Position numbers and translations under genes: made by a program
Part shown: in pieces, positions 14,854-22,894 of the stretch
How positions within the stretch are numbered: the first letter of the stretch is position 1
How the letters are laid out: every line of letters starts with the position of its first letter
Assembly (NCBI GenBank): GCA_040755975.1
Contig: JBFLZY010000017.1
Coordinates: 1-41,051 of the forward strand
Length of the DNA: 41,051 nt
DNA from: JAIMBK01 sp040755975
Lineage (GTDB): Bacteria > Bacillota > Desulfotomaculia > Desulfotomaculales > Nap2-2B
Reading direction: 5' to 3'
Notes under the pieces: model-generated
The model's input: the letters and a program-made list of their open reading frames with translations, nothing else
The model's database searches: none
What the model was told of the DNA's origin: nothing

Positions 14854-15645
14854 TTAAAAACCCAGGATCTTCCGGAGCTTTTTAGCCTGGGCGCGACTGA
14901 CGGGAACCTCGCTGTTTTCTTTATCTTCGACAATAAGGTTATAAGTGCCGTTAAAAAAGGGCACGATTTCCTTTACTTTATGCAGGTTAACCAGGTAGCA
15001 ACGGTGCGTCCGGAAAAAAATTGCCGGATTCAAGCGGTTCTCCAGTTCTTTCAAGGTGAACCGGGTAAGCAGCTTCTCGGCGAATATTTTGAGGTACACG
15101 TAATCCTGTTCGGTAAAAGCGTAAAAAATGTCCGACTCGGCCACCAGGACAGTTTTCCCCTGCTTTTCGGCCGGGATCCGGTCGATCCTGAGCGGGGCAT
15201 GACCATTTTGAGCGCCGTTGCCAGCAGCCCCTTCGCTTTCCGCACCGGCGGCCGATTCGGCGGCGGCCGGGGTGGTTTCCTGAACCAGCTTCCATACCTT
15301 CTCCACGGCTCTTTTTAAACGGGCGGCTTCGATCGGCTTTAAGAGGTAATCAACGGCGTCAACGTCAAAAGCTTTCACGGCGTATTCGTCATAGGCGGTC
15401 ACAAAAATAACGTAAGGCCGGCGGGGCAGTTCCTGGATGGCGGCCCCTAGCTCAAGGCCGTTCATGCCGGGCATGGAAATGTCCAAAAATAATACCTGGT
15501 AGTCCAGAGCTTTAATTAAAATCAGCGCCTCCTGGGCATTTGTGGCTTCGCCGACAATCTCCAGGTTGGCAAACTCGTTAAGAGCGTAACGCAGCTCCTG
15601 GCGCGCCGGGTATTCGTCGTCCACAATCAGCGCTTTGAGCTTCAC
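14854..15645 (-). CDS. lytT: LytTR-family response regulator
   Basis: A 263-residue regulator. Residues 1-125 are a receiver domain with acidic pocket D9-D10, phospho-acceptor D55 (VLFLDISMPG), T85-region VTAYDEYAV and K105-region LLKPIE. An alanine-rich linker leads to a LytTR DNA-binding domain (IFYAFTEQDYVYLKIFAEKLL, FFRTHRCYLVNL, VPVSRAQAKKLR). LytTR regulators of this kind control cell-wall, carbohydrate or peptide-signal genes. It starts with GTG at 15645, overlapping the stop of the kinase gene by four bases. AgrA is also a LytTR regulator, and this pair is about 5 kb from the agr-like cassette that lacks its own, but a link is only inference. Confidence 0.92.
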   Translation of the reverse strand: MKLKALIVDDEYPARQELRYALNEFANLEIVGEATNAQEALILIKALDYQVLFLDISMPGMNGLELGAAIQELPRRPYVIFVTAYDEYAVKAFDVDAVDYLLKPIEAARLKRAVEKVWKLVQETTPAAAESAAGAESEGAAGNGAQNGHAPLRIDRIPAEKQGKTVLVAESDIFYAFTEQDYVYLKIFAEKLLTRFTLKELENRLNPAIFFRTHRCYLVNLHKVKEIVPFFNGTYNLIVEDKENSEVPVSRAQAKKLRKILGF

Positions 15646-16955
15646 GCCTGCGCCTCCTTTCTTTCCGCCGCCCGCATGATCAACGGCACCCTTACGTAAA
15701 CCGACGTACCGGCATTGGGGGCACTCACAATTTTCAGGCCGTAATCCTCGCCAAACAAACCTTTTAAGCGTTCGTGCACGTTGCTTAAACCCACGCCGTT
15801 GCCGGAACCGACCCCCGGCTTCAAGACCTCCGGCAGTCTTTTCGGTTCTATCCCCACACCGTCATCGCGGATGGCAATCAACATTTCGCCGTCGACCGGG
15901 CGGGCGGAAATCTGCACCGTGCCCGGACCGGGCTTGGGCAGGATGCCGTGCTTAATGGCGTTCTCCACAAGCGGCTGGATGGTTAAAACGGGAACCTGGT
16001 AAGCCAAAAGGGATTCGTCAACATCGCGCACAATGCGCAACTTTTCTCTAAAGCGGGCCTTCTCTAAAATAAGGTACGTGTTTAAATACTCTATTTCCTC
16101 CTTGAGGCTGTTAAAACGCCCATGTCTTTTCAAAGCGTAGCGGAAAAAACTGGCCAGGCGGATCAAAAGGCGGCGGGCCGTTTCCGGGTTGGTGCGGCTG
16201 AACATGATAATGGTATTTAAAGTATTAAAGAGAAAGTGCGGATTTATTTGCGCCTGCAGGGCGTCCAGCTCCGCCTTGGTAACCAGCTGCACCTGTCGGT
16301 CCAGCTCCGCAAGCTCCATTTGAATTCCGAGCAACTGGGTTATCCCTACGGCCAGCTTGATGACGTTTTCAGGAACCTCTCCCTGCCTCGTCTGGTAGAG
16401 CTTAAGTGTGCCTACCACTTCCCCTTTGCATTTCAAAGGAGCAATTACCGCCGATTCCAGGGGGCAGTGCCGGACCGGACACTGCAGATCCCGGCTGTTC
16501 CTGACCACTTTGAGCTGGCCGGTGGCCAAGGCTTCCCGGGTCGCTTCGGTTAAAATGGGGCTGCCTGCCTTGTGGTGGTCGGCGCCGGCCCCGATGTAAC
16601 CCAGCACGCGCTCCTTGTCGGTTATCGCCACGGCGGCCACATCCGCTATCTTCTGGATGATCTCCACTGCTTTGGCGGCGGTTTCTTCATTTAAACCCCG
16701 GCGCAGGTAGGGTAAAGTTTCATTGGCAATTTGCAATGTAAAATCCAGGGGATGCTGCTCGGTTTTCGGTTGGAAAGGTTTGCCGCGAATGATAAATTCT
16801 CCGACTAAAAAAGCAGAAACGGCGTTGGCGGCAAACATGACGGCGACAATTTGCCAGGTTTCCGCGCGCCAGAACAAAAAAGCAACGACGGCCAGTAAAT
16901 TGGTGGGCAGCCACCTGGCGAGGACTCCGGCGATCCATTTTCGCTCGCTAAACAT
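15642..16955 (-). CDS. lytS: LytS-type sensor histidine kinase
   Basis: A 437-residue kinase of the His_kinase/LytS class. Two hydrophobic segments at residues 10-60 replace the five-helix LytS receptor domain. A GAF-like domain follows (KAVEIIQKIADVAAVAITDK, SAVIAPLKCKGEVVGTLKL). The phosphorylation region is LQAQINPHFLFNTLNTI and the ATPase domain has IQPLVENAIKHGI, IRDDGVGI and GVGLSNVHERLKGLFG. It pairs with the LytTR regulator with which it overlaps. ATG 16955 follows GGGGGCAAGGGG. A TTG five codons earlier would place that sequence inside the gene. The promoter is at 17054-17082. Confidence 0.92.
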   Translation of the reverse strand: MFSERKWIAGVLARWLPTNLLAVVAFLFWRAETWQIVAVMFAANAVSAFLVGEFIIRGKPFQPKTEQHPLDFTLQIANETLPYLRRGLNEETAAKAVEIIQKIADVAAVAITDKERVLGYIGAGADHHKAGSPILTEATREALATGQLKVVRNSRDLQCPVRHCPLESAVIAPLKCKGEVVGTLKLYQTRQGEVPENVIKLAVGITQLLGIQMELAELDRQVQLVTKAELDALQAQINPHFLFNTLNTIIMFSRTNPETARRLLIRLASFFRYALKRHGRFNSLKEEIEYLNTYLILEKARFREKLRIVRDVDESLLAYQVPVLTIQPLVENAIKHGILPKPGPGTVQISARPVDGEMLIAIRDDGVGIEPKRLPEVLKPGVGSGNGVGLSNVHERLKGLFGEDYGLKIVSAPNAGTSVYVRVPLIMRAAERKEAQA

Positions 16956-17053
16956 ACCCCTTGCCCCCAAAAAAAGAAATTGGGATTAGGAACCAGGTAT
17001 TGGTTAAGCATTGCCATAAACTTCAGAAAAGTCTATTAGCTGACTTCAAGATA

Positions 17054-17082
17054 ATTATATTTCTTAATCGGTTAATTGTCTA
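17054..17082 (-). promoter_or_regulatory. sigma-A promoter for lytS-lytT
   Basis: On the minus strand TAGACA (17077-17082, five of six) is followed after exactly 17 bases by a perfect TATAAT (17054-17059). Transcription would begin near 17047, leaving a leader of about 92 bases. The remainder of the gap (17083-17204) holds a small inverted GGGCATA/TATGCCC pair (17113-17131) without a T-run and nothing else I can name. Confidence 0.85.
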
Positions 17083-17204
17083 CCCCTTTTCAAGGCGGGC
17101 ACTGAGTTTTTCGGGCATAAAAGCTATGCCCCCTATGCCCTTGACGACTTTTCCCTATTTTCCTTCTGCGCCTTTAGGCCTGTTGCGCCTGGTTTACTAT
17201 TGCC

Positions 17205-18179
17205 CTATGTTTCGGGCTCCAAATCCTCTAAATCTAAATCTTCATCCCGCCAGTTAAAAAGAAAGCACGCTAGCGCCAGGACAACATTAATGGCGATGAG
17301 ACCCAGGTAAAGTCCGCCTGTTAATCCCCCCGGCGGGGAAATAAGATAAATCAACCAGAGGGCTCCGGCGGCCAGTAAGTAATGCAACCCCTTTTTCTGC
17401 TCAAAGATCGCCTCAATCGCTGCATACCCATACTTCTTCTGGCCGGCCGCGCTTTCCCGGGGATCTTCGGCCTCCGGCTGCCGCCCGGCCTGCAAAGCCA
17501 GTTCGACCAATTTTTCCTCATTATATAAAACCACGACCCGGTATTTCTTCCGCAGGCCGGCAATTATCCGGCGGGCCGCCGGACGCAGGCCGCCCGGAGC
17601 GACAATTAAAGCGGCCGGCAGGCTCTGTTCTTCTAAGGCCTTCCAAAAGCTCCGGAGCAACTGTACTTCTTCCCGCTCCTCGGCAGCCGGCGGAAAACAC
17701 TGCACCGCCACCGGCACACCTTTATATTTAGCACGCAAGGCAATGGCCTCGTCGACGGAAAGCGTTTTTTTGCCACCCTTTTGATTTACCTGCAGCTCTG
17801 CAAACTGGGGCAACCCGGCCAAAAGGAGCGACACAAAAACGGTCAGTTCTTCCCTCGTTTGCAACTTTTTTATTTCCTCGCGGCACCTTTGCCCGGCCAG
17901 CCAGAAACGGTAACGCTGGCGGCGAAGCTGCTTTTGCTTTTCCTGGAAACGACTGGCCGCTGCCCCACCGGCGGCGGCCAGAATTAAAGAAACGGGTAAA
18001 GCCAAACCGATTTCCCAGTACTGGGCCAGGAACACCAGGGTTCCCAACCAGCATATGGCAACCAAAACCAGCAGATCTAAAGTCCGGGCTGTTTTATTCC
18101 GGGCATCTTCCCTGGGCCGGAAATGGTAAGCAAGCCTTTGTCTCCTTCTCTTTAAGCGCGACAGCCGGCGGCGAAGCAA
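17205..18179 (-). CDS. membrane protein with Mrr-like nuclease-fold core, probably inactive
   Basis: A 324-residue protein. A very basic N-terminus is followed by two hydrophobic segments (about 35-75), a cytoplasmic central part, and two more hydrophobic segments near the C-terminus (about 270-310), then an acidic tail. The central part, VDEAIALRAKYKGVPVAVQCF through ALIVAPGGLRPAARRIIAGL and VVVLYNEEKLVELAL, follows the strand order of Mrr/restriction-endonuclease-like domains. In active members the third strand reads QxK; here it is QCF and the lysine is missing, so DNA cleavage is unlikely. Start is TTG 18179 behind CGGGGTGA. A 16-codon frame ends seven bases before it. Function unknown. 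Confidence 0.7.
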   Translation of the reverse strand: MLRRRLSRLKRRRQRLAYHFRPREDARNKTARTLDLLVLVAICWLGTLVFLAQYWEIGLALPVSLILAAAGGAAASRFQEKQKQLRRQRYRFWLAGQRCREEIKKLQTREELTVFVSLLLAGLPQFAELQVNQKGGKKTLSVDEAIALRAKYKGVPVAVQCFPPAAEEREEVQLLRSFWKALEEQSLPAALIVAPGGLRPAARRIIAGLRKKYRVVVLYNEEKLVELALQAGRQPEAEDPRESAAGQKKYGYAAIEAIFEQKKGLHYLLAAGALWLIYLISPPGGLTGGLYLGLIAINVVLALACFLFNWRDEDLDLEDLEPET

Positions 18180-18185
18180 TTTTTT

Positions 18186-18236
18186 TCACCCCGAAACTTT
18201 TTTACCGGTAGTATACCCTTTTACATAAATTGCCAT
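18186..18236 (-). CDS. possible 16-residue peptide coupled to the 18179 gene
   Basis: ATG 18236 is preceded by TAAGGAGAATGGGT, one of the best ribosome sites in the window. The frame gives MAIYVKGYTTGKKVSG and stops at 18186, with its stop codon inside the ribosome site of the next gene. That layout suggests translational coupling or a leader peptide. The peptide matches nothing I know. Confidence 0.4.
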   Translation of the reverse strand: MAIYVKGYTTGKKVSG

Positions 18237-18362
18237 ACCCATTCTCCTTACAATCTCCCGGGGTCATTCTGTCCGCCTCCGGTGCCATTCGCCAGTTAGA
18301 ACATATCCTCTATTTAACTTCGCGGCCTTGCGCTCGGGCGTTTTGCGTTTGAACAGGCGCGG

Positions 18363-20384
18363 CTATTTTTCGCCCTCGACCGCCGCCTTCGCTTTCTTGA
18401 TGATTTCCTCGCCCAGATAGGCCGGAACTTCTTCGTAGCTGCTAAACCGCATGCCGAAAGAGCCCCGCCCTTGCGTCATGGACTTTAAGTCAATGGCGTA
18501 GCGGGTCAGCTCGGCCAGCGGCACCAGGGCCTTGATCTTCGTCTTTTTTCCGGCCGGTTCCATCCCCAGGATGCGGCCGCGTTTGGTGTTAAAGTCGCCG
18601 ATGACGTCCCCCATGAAATTCTCCGGCACCGTTACTTCCACTTCCATAATCGGCTCCAGGAGGACCGGGTTGGCCTGCTGCGTCCCCTTTTTAAAGGCCA
18701 TGGAGGCGGCGATTTTAAAAGCCAGCTCCGAGGAATCCACGGGGTGATAGGAACCGTCGTATAGGATCACTTTTACGCCCGTAACGGGGTAACCAGCCAG
18801 GACCCCCTCCTGCATGGCCTCCCGGACCCCCTTTTCCACGGCCGGCACGTACTGCTTGGGTACGGCGCCGCCGAAAATCTCTTCGCCAAACAGGAAGGGT
18901 TCTTCCGTTAACGGCTCCAGGCGCAGCCAGACGTGGCCGTACTGGCCGCGGCCGCCGGTCTGCTTCTTGTACTTGCCTTCTACTTTTACTTCGCTGCGGA
19001 TCGTCTCCCGGTAGGGAACCTTTGGTTCTTCGATGGAAACGTCGGCGCCGTACTTACGCCGCAGCCTTTCCACCAGAATGTCCAGGTGCATTTCACCCAT
19101 GCCGGTCAACAAAGTTTGCTTTGTCTCCGTATTCTTCTCCACCCGGACGGTGGGATCTTCCTCTAAAAGCTTGGCCAGGGCGTTGCTCAACTTGTCCTCG
19201 TCGCCCTTGCTCTTCGGCTGAATGGCCACCGTTAAAGTAGGCTCGGGGAATTCAATGCCGGGTAATTTTACCGGGTGGTCTTTATCGCACAAGGTATCGC
19301 CCGTGCCGGTTTCCTGCAACTTAACCAGAACCGCCAGATCCCCGCAGTTAACTTCGTTGACCGGGGTGGAACTTTTGCCCCGCACAAATAAAATCTGGCC
19401 GATTTTTTCCGTCTTTTCTTTAGTGCTGTTCAAGATTGTGCTGTCCCCGGCGAGCTTTCCGCTGAATACGCGCACAAAATTCATTCTGCCTACGTACGGG
19501 TCGGCCAGGGTTTTAAAAACCAGACCGGTGAACGGTTCATCCCCCTTATCCGCCGGGGGAGGGCAGTAGTTAACGAGCACGTCCATTAAATTGACCACCG
19601 CCATATTTTTCGTGGCCGAACCGCAAAGCACCGGAATGACCTTGGAAGCAGCCACACCCTTTTTCAAGCCGGCCTTGATTTCATCTGCAGTCAGCTCTTC
19701 CCCTTCCAGGTACTTCATCATTAACTCGTCGTCGGCCTCCACTGCCGCCTCGATTAACTTTTCCCGGTGTTCCGCGATGGTCGCGCGCAACTCATCGGGT
19801 ACGACGGTCTCCTGCGGTTTGCCGTTGGCAAAAATGTATGCTTTCCGGGTAATCATATCCACTACGCCGGAAAAATCGGCCGCCTGGCCGATGGGCAAGA
19901 GCATGGGTGCGAAATTGGCGTTGAACTTCTCTTTAAGTTCGTCCAATACTTTGTAAAAATTTGCATTCTCTCGATCCATCTTGTTGATAAAAACAACCCG
20001 GGGCAAGCCGGCCTCGTTGGCGTAATCCCAGATTACCTCAGTCTGTACTTCTACGCCGTCAACGGCGGAAACGACGAAGAGCAGGCTGTCCGCCACCCTT
20101 AAAACCGCCTTGACGTCGGCGATAAAATCGGCAAAACCCGGGGTATCCAGGGCGTTTACCTTGCAGTCCCGCCATTCGCAAGGTACCAGGCTGGTATGAA
20201 TGGTGATCTGCCGGTTTATTTCTTCAGGATGGTAATCGGCGGTGGTGGTGCCGTCTTCCACCCGCCCCAACCTGGTAATTGCGCCGGTATTAAAGAGCAT
20301 CGCTTCTACCAGCGACGTTTTCCCCGCCCCGCCGTGGGCAACCACGCCTATATTTCTAATTTTGTCTGTCTGGTAATTTTTCAA
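18363..20384 (-). CDS. fusA: elongation factor G-like translational GTPase
   Basis: A 673-residue GTPase of the EF-G family. Walker A is AHGGAGKT (16-23), G3 is DTPG in NALDTPGFADF, and G4 is NKMD. Domains II to V follow in order, including GMGEMHLDILVERLRRKYG and the domain IV/V segments ALVPLAELTRYAIDLKSMTQGRGSF. The GGAGKTS P-loop and loose switch-I region (RVEDGTTTADYHPEE) differ from the classical DAGKTT EF-G next to the ribosomal genes, so this looks like the second EF-G (EF-G2/FusA2-like) of clostridia. Whether it translocates, recycles ribosomes or has another role is not decided by sequence. TTG 20384 has AGGGGGT eight bases upstream. No tufA or rps genes are nearby. Confidence 0.9.
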   Translation of the reverse strand: MKNYQTDKIRNIGVVAHGGAGKTSLVEAMLFNTGAITRLGRVEDGTTTADYHPEEINRQITIHTSLVPCEWRDCKVNALDTPGFADFIADVKAVLRVADSLLFVVSAVDGVEVQTEVIWDYANEAGLPRVVFINKMDRENANFYKVLDELKEKFNANFAPMLLPIGQAADFSGVVDMITRKAYIFANGKPQETVVPDELRATIAEHREKLIEAAVEADDELMMKYLEGEELTADEIKAGLKKGVAASKVIPVLCGSATKNMAVVNLMDVLVNYCPPPADKGDEPFTGLVFKTLADPYVGRMNFVRVFSGKLAGDSTILNSTKEKTEKIGQILFVRGKSSTPVNEVNCGDLAVLVKLQETGTGDTLCDKDHPVKLPGIEFPEPTLTVAIQPKSKGDEDKLSNALAKLLEEDPTVRVEKNTETKQTLLTGMGEMHLDILVERLRRKYGADVSIEEPKVPYRETIRSEVKVEGKYKKQTGGRGQYGHVWLRLEPLTEEPFLFGEEIFGGAVPKQYVPAVEKGVREAMQEGVLAGYPVTGVKVILYDGSYHPVDSSELAFKIAASMAFKKGTQQANPVLLEPIMEVEVTVPENFMGDVIGDFNTKRGRILGMEPAGKKTKIKALVPLAELTRYAIDLKSMTQGRGSFGMRFSSYEEVPAYLGEEIIKKAKAAVEGEK

Positions 20385-20593
20385 AATCCATTACCCCCTA
20401 ATTTTTTAATCTGTTACTGATAATATTTTCCTGCCGCAAATATTTCTATACACCCGGAGCTGGTTAATTGTGGTAAATATACCTGCCTTGGTCTCATCCT
20501 TTAGTTATATTCTACAAACTCCGCTAATATCCTTGTCGCCGCATAGAAATTATCAGGCGCAAAGTTTTTTAAAAAGACAGAAAGGGGCTGGCT

Positions 20594-20622
20594 ACATAGT
20601 TAACAGTTCCAGGACATACATA
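20594..20622 (+). promoter_or_regulatory. possible sigma-E sporulation promoter for spoVB
   Basis: ACATAGT (20594-20600) and CATACATA (20615-20622), 14 bases apart, resemble the sigma-E boxes (KMATATT and CATACAnT). spoVB is a sigma-E gene in Bacillus. The transcript start would fall just before the ribosome site, so the fit is tight. The rest of the gap 20385-20593 shows no gene. Confidence 0.4.
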
Positions 20623-20644
20623 TAGCATGAGGTGGAAAATGGAC

Positions 20645-22207
20645 ATGGCCTCCCAGTCTTTCGTATACGGCGCGCTCATCCTGGTCGTGGCCGGCTTTTT
20701 TAACCGGTTGATCGGGTTTATCTACCAGATTTTCATGATCCGGCTGATCGAGCCTGAGGGTGTGGGGCTTTTTAACATGGTCTACCCCATCTACATTATG
20801 GCGCTGGTGTTGGCCGGCGCAGGGATTCCCGTGGCCATAGCCAAACTGGTCGCCGAGGAAGTGGCCAAAAACAACCTCAAGGGAGCCTACCGCATTTTCT
20901 ACACGGCCCTGGCCTATATTTTCTTCACCAGTTTTTTTATTACCTCCCTGCTGATCGCCGGAGCGCCTTTCTTAAAAACGCACCTTTTCCCCCGCCCCGA
21001 TGCACACGCCTGCTTTTTTGCCCTTATCCCGGCCGTTACGATCGTTTCGCTTTGCTCCGCCTTTCGAGGATTTTTCCAGGGCCTGCAACAAATGGCTCCT
21101 ACGGCGGTAACGCAAGTGGCGGAACAAATCGTGCGGATCAGCGCCGGCCTGACCATCGCTTATTTGCTTTTGCCTAAAGGAGTGGGCTATGCCGCCGCCG
21201 GCCTTTCCCTGGGAGTGGTTTGCGGCGAATTCATCGGTTTTATTTTTATCTTGTGGATATACCTGGCCAGGCGGCCTGTTTTAAGAGCCTTTCCGGGATT
21301 TAAACCCGAAAGACTGGGTCTTACCACTATCCGCATCTTTCAGCTGGCCGTGCCGGTTACCCTGACCAGGTTCATATCCACGGCCCTGCTCTCCATCGAT
21401 GCCTTGCTCATCCCCAGGCGGTTGACAACCTCCGGCCTGCCTTTAAACGAAGCCACGGCCATGTACGGTCAGCTGGTGGGCATTGCCGAGCCGTTATTAT
21501 TTATTCCCAGCATTATTACCATTTCGCTGGCCACCGCCCTGGTTCCCGCCATGAGCGACGCCCTGGCTCAAAACAACCTGGCGCTTGTGCGTGGCCGCTG
21601 CGAAGAAGCCATCCGTCTGACCATGTTGGCCGGGTTGCCGGCCGCCACAGTTTTACTGCTGCTCCCGGAAGAGTTTTGCACCCTGTTTTTTGGCTACAGT
21701 GAGGCCGCCCTGGCCCTGTCCGTCCTGGCTATCGGGGGGCCTTTTCTTTACCTCCAACAAACCACCATCGGCATTTTACAGGGTCTGGGGAGGGCCGACC
21801 GCCCGCTGCAAAACCTGGTAATTGCTTCCCTTTTTAAAATAACCGGCATCTATTACCTGACGGCCATCCCCGGCATAAATATCCAGGGGGCGGCTTTATC
21901 TTTAGTAATCGGTTACGTGATTATGTCCATGCTCAACTACCGGGATCTGAAATCAATCACCAACTTACGGCCGGACTGGCATTACGTTTTAAGCAAACCG
22001 CTCCTGGCCTCCCTGGGCATGGCCGTCGTAATCTGGCAGGCCAAAGAGAATATCCCGGTACTGATCGCCTCGCCAGTCTTGCAACTGGCCTCGTCCATGC
22101 TGCTGGGTGGAACCGCTTACATAGTTTTGCTGGTTGTAACGGGCGGTCTGCATATTTACGACCTCAACCGTTTAAAGGAACTCCTGAAATTGTTTACCCT
22201 GCGGTGA
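20645..22207 (+). CDS. spoVB: SpoVB-type lipid flippase / polysaccharide transporter
   Basis: A 520-residue protein with about 14 transmembrane segments, of the MATE/MOP exporter superfamily. The N-terminal pattern SFVYGALILVVAGFFNRLIGFIYQIFMIRLIEPEGVGLFNM and the next PIYIMALVLAGAGIPVAIAKLVAE are typical of stage V sporulation protein B, which is needed for spore cortex and may move lipid-linked wall precursors. Start ATG 20645 has GAGGTGG nine bases upstream; ATGs at 20627 and 20639 sit on or too near that site. It stands alone, next to two small conserved genes, with a possible sigma-E promoter. Related flippases (MurJ, YtgP) have similar folds, so the sporulation role is family-based inference. 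Confidence 0.85.
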   Translation: MASQSFVYGALILVVAGFFNRLIGFIYQIFMIRLIEPEGVGLFNMVYPIYIMALVLAGAGIPVAIAKLVAEEVAKNNLKGAYRIFYTALAYIFFTSFFITSLLIAGAPFLKTHLFPRPDAHACFFALIPAVTIVSLCSAFRGFFQGLQQMAPTAVTQVAEQIVRISAGLTIAYLLLPKGVGYAAAGLSLGVVCGEFIGFIFILWIYLARRPVLRAFPGFKPERLGLTTIRIFQLAVPVTLTRFISTALLSIDALLIPRRLTTSGLPLNEATAMYGQLVGIAEPLLFIPSIITISLATALVPAMSDALAQNNLALVRGRCEEAIRLTMLAGLPAATVLLLLPEEFCTLFFGYSEAALALSVLAIGGPFLYLQQTTIGILQGLGRADRPLQNLVIASLFKITGIYYLTAIPGINIQGAALSLVIGYVIMSMLNYRDLKSITNLRPDWHYVLSKPLLASLGMAVVIWQAKENIPVLIASPVLQLASSMLLGGTAYIVLLVVTGGLHIYDLNRLKELLKLFTLR

Positions 22208-22311
22208 AATCCTTTGCTTTATTCGCTCCGCCCGCCGGCTTTTAAGGCAAAGAATTTTCCATACATATTCGGAACGGGAAGAGGGAAAAAATTAACGGGG
22301 AGGTTTTGGGA

Positions 22312-22539
22312 ATGGACGAGGTTACTATTCATTTAGAACCGGTGATTACGGAACAGGGTCTGGAACAACTGCGCTCCGCGCTCGCCGAAACGGAACAGGT
22401 GAACGTTGTGGTGGAAGCCGCCGATGCCCATCAGGCGGACAGGGTAATGGAAATCCTGGAAGCTGCCGGTTTTGATTACCAGCCCAGGGGGAGCCACGAC
22501 GGAAAAAGCTACCATATTATTGCCCGGCGGAAAATTTAA
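22312..22539 (+). CDS. small conserved hypothetical protein (75 residues)
   Basis: A 75-residue acidic soluble protein. Alternating strands and helices (TEQVNVVVEAADAHQADRVMEILEAAGF, then SYHIIARRK) suggest a small ferredoxin-like or ACT-like alpha/beta fold. I do not recognise the family. ATG 22312 follows GGGGAGG eight bases upstream; a TTG two codons earlier is less well placed. It is 16 bases before the next gene and surely in the same operon. CATACATAT at 22260-22268 repeats the sigma-E-like -10 seen before spoVB, but no -35 is visible. Confidence 0.7.
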   Translation: MDEVTIHLEPVITEQGLEQLRSALAETEQVNVVVEAADAHQADRVMEILEAAGFDYQPRGSHDGKSYHIIARRKI

Positions 22540-22555
22540 TCAAGGAGGTTGGAGG

Positions 22556-22894
22556 ATGCGCTTAATCGCGAGATTGCCGGATAAAAGACAGGTCGGCTTC
22601 CTGGTTGATACTCTGCGCAACCACGGATTTGACCGCCAGGACATGATCATTGCCGACCTGGCCGGGGCGGAAGAACAGCAGCGGGACGATCCGGAGGAAA
22701 TCGCCGATGAAATCGCCTTCATCGAAACAGAGCGCGAAGGTTTATGGGAAGCCGGCGCTTTCGCCGGCGGGGTGAATGGGCTCTTTCCCGGCGAGCGGGG
22801 AATTATCGTGGCCGTAGAAACCACCAAAAAAGAGGCCGCGCGGGTCAGGACCATCATGGAACAAGCGGGGGCGGTGGAAATTATCCAGGACTGA
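22556..22894 (+). CDS. small conserved protein, general-stress-protein-17M-like
   Basis: A 112-residue soluble protein. The opening strand-helix (RLIARLPDKRQVGFLVDTLRNHGFDRQDMIIADL) and the closing GIIVAVETTKKEAARVRTIMEQAGAVEI resemble the two halves of the YflT/general stress protein 17M-like fold, with an acidic glycine-containing insert between. The assignment is by shape, not firm homology. ATG 22556 has AAGGAGG upstream. The last 14 bases overlap the convergent surE gene. Its neighbour at 22312 may be a functional partner. Confidence 0.6.
   Translation: MRLIARLPDKRQVGFLVDTLRNHGFDRQDMIIADLAGAEEQQRDDPEEIADEIAFIETEREGLWEAGAFAGGVNGLFPGERGIIVAVETTKKEAARVRTIMEQAGAVEIIQD

Noticed and set aside
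17113..17140. Three TATGCCC/GGGCATA copies as a terminator or operator
   Set aside because: Stem without a T-run on the minus strand; no evidence of regulation.
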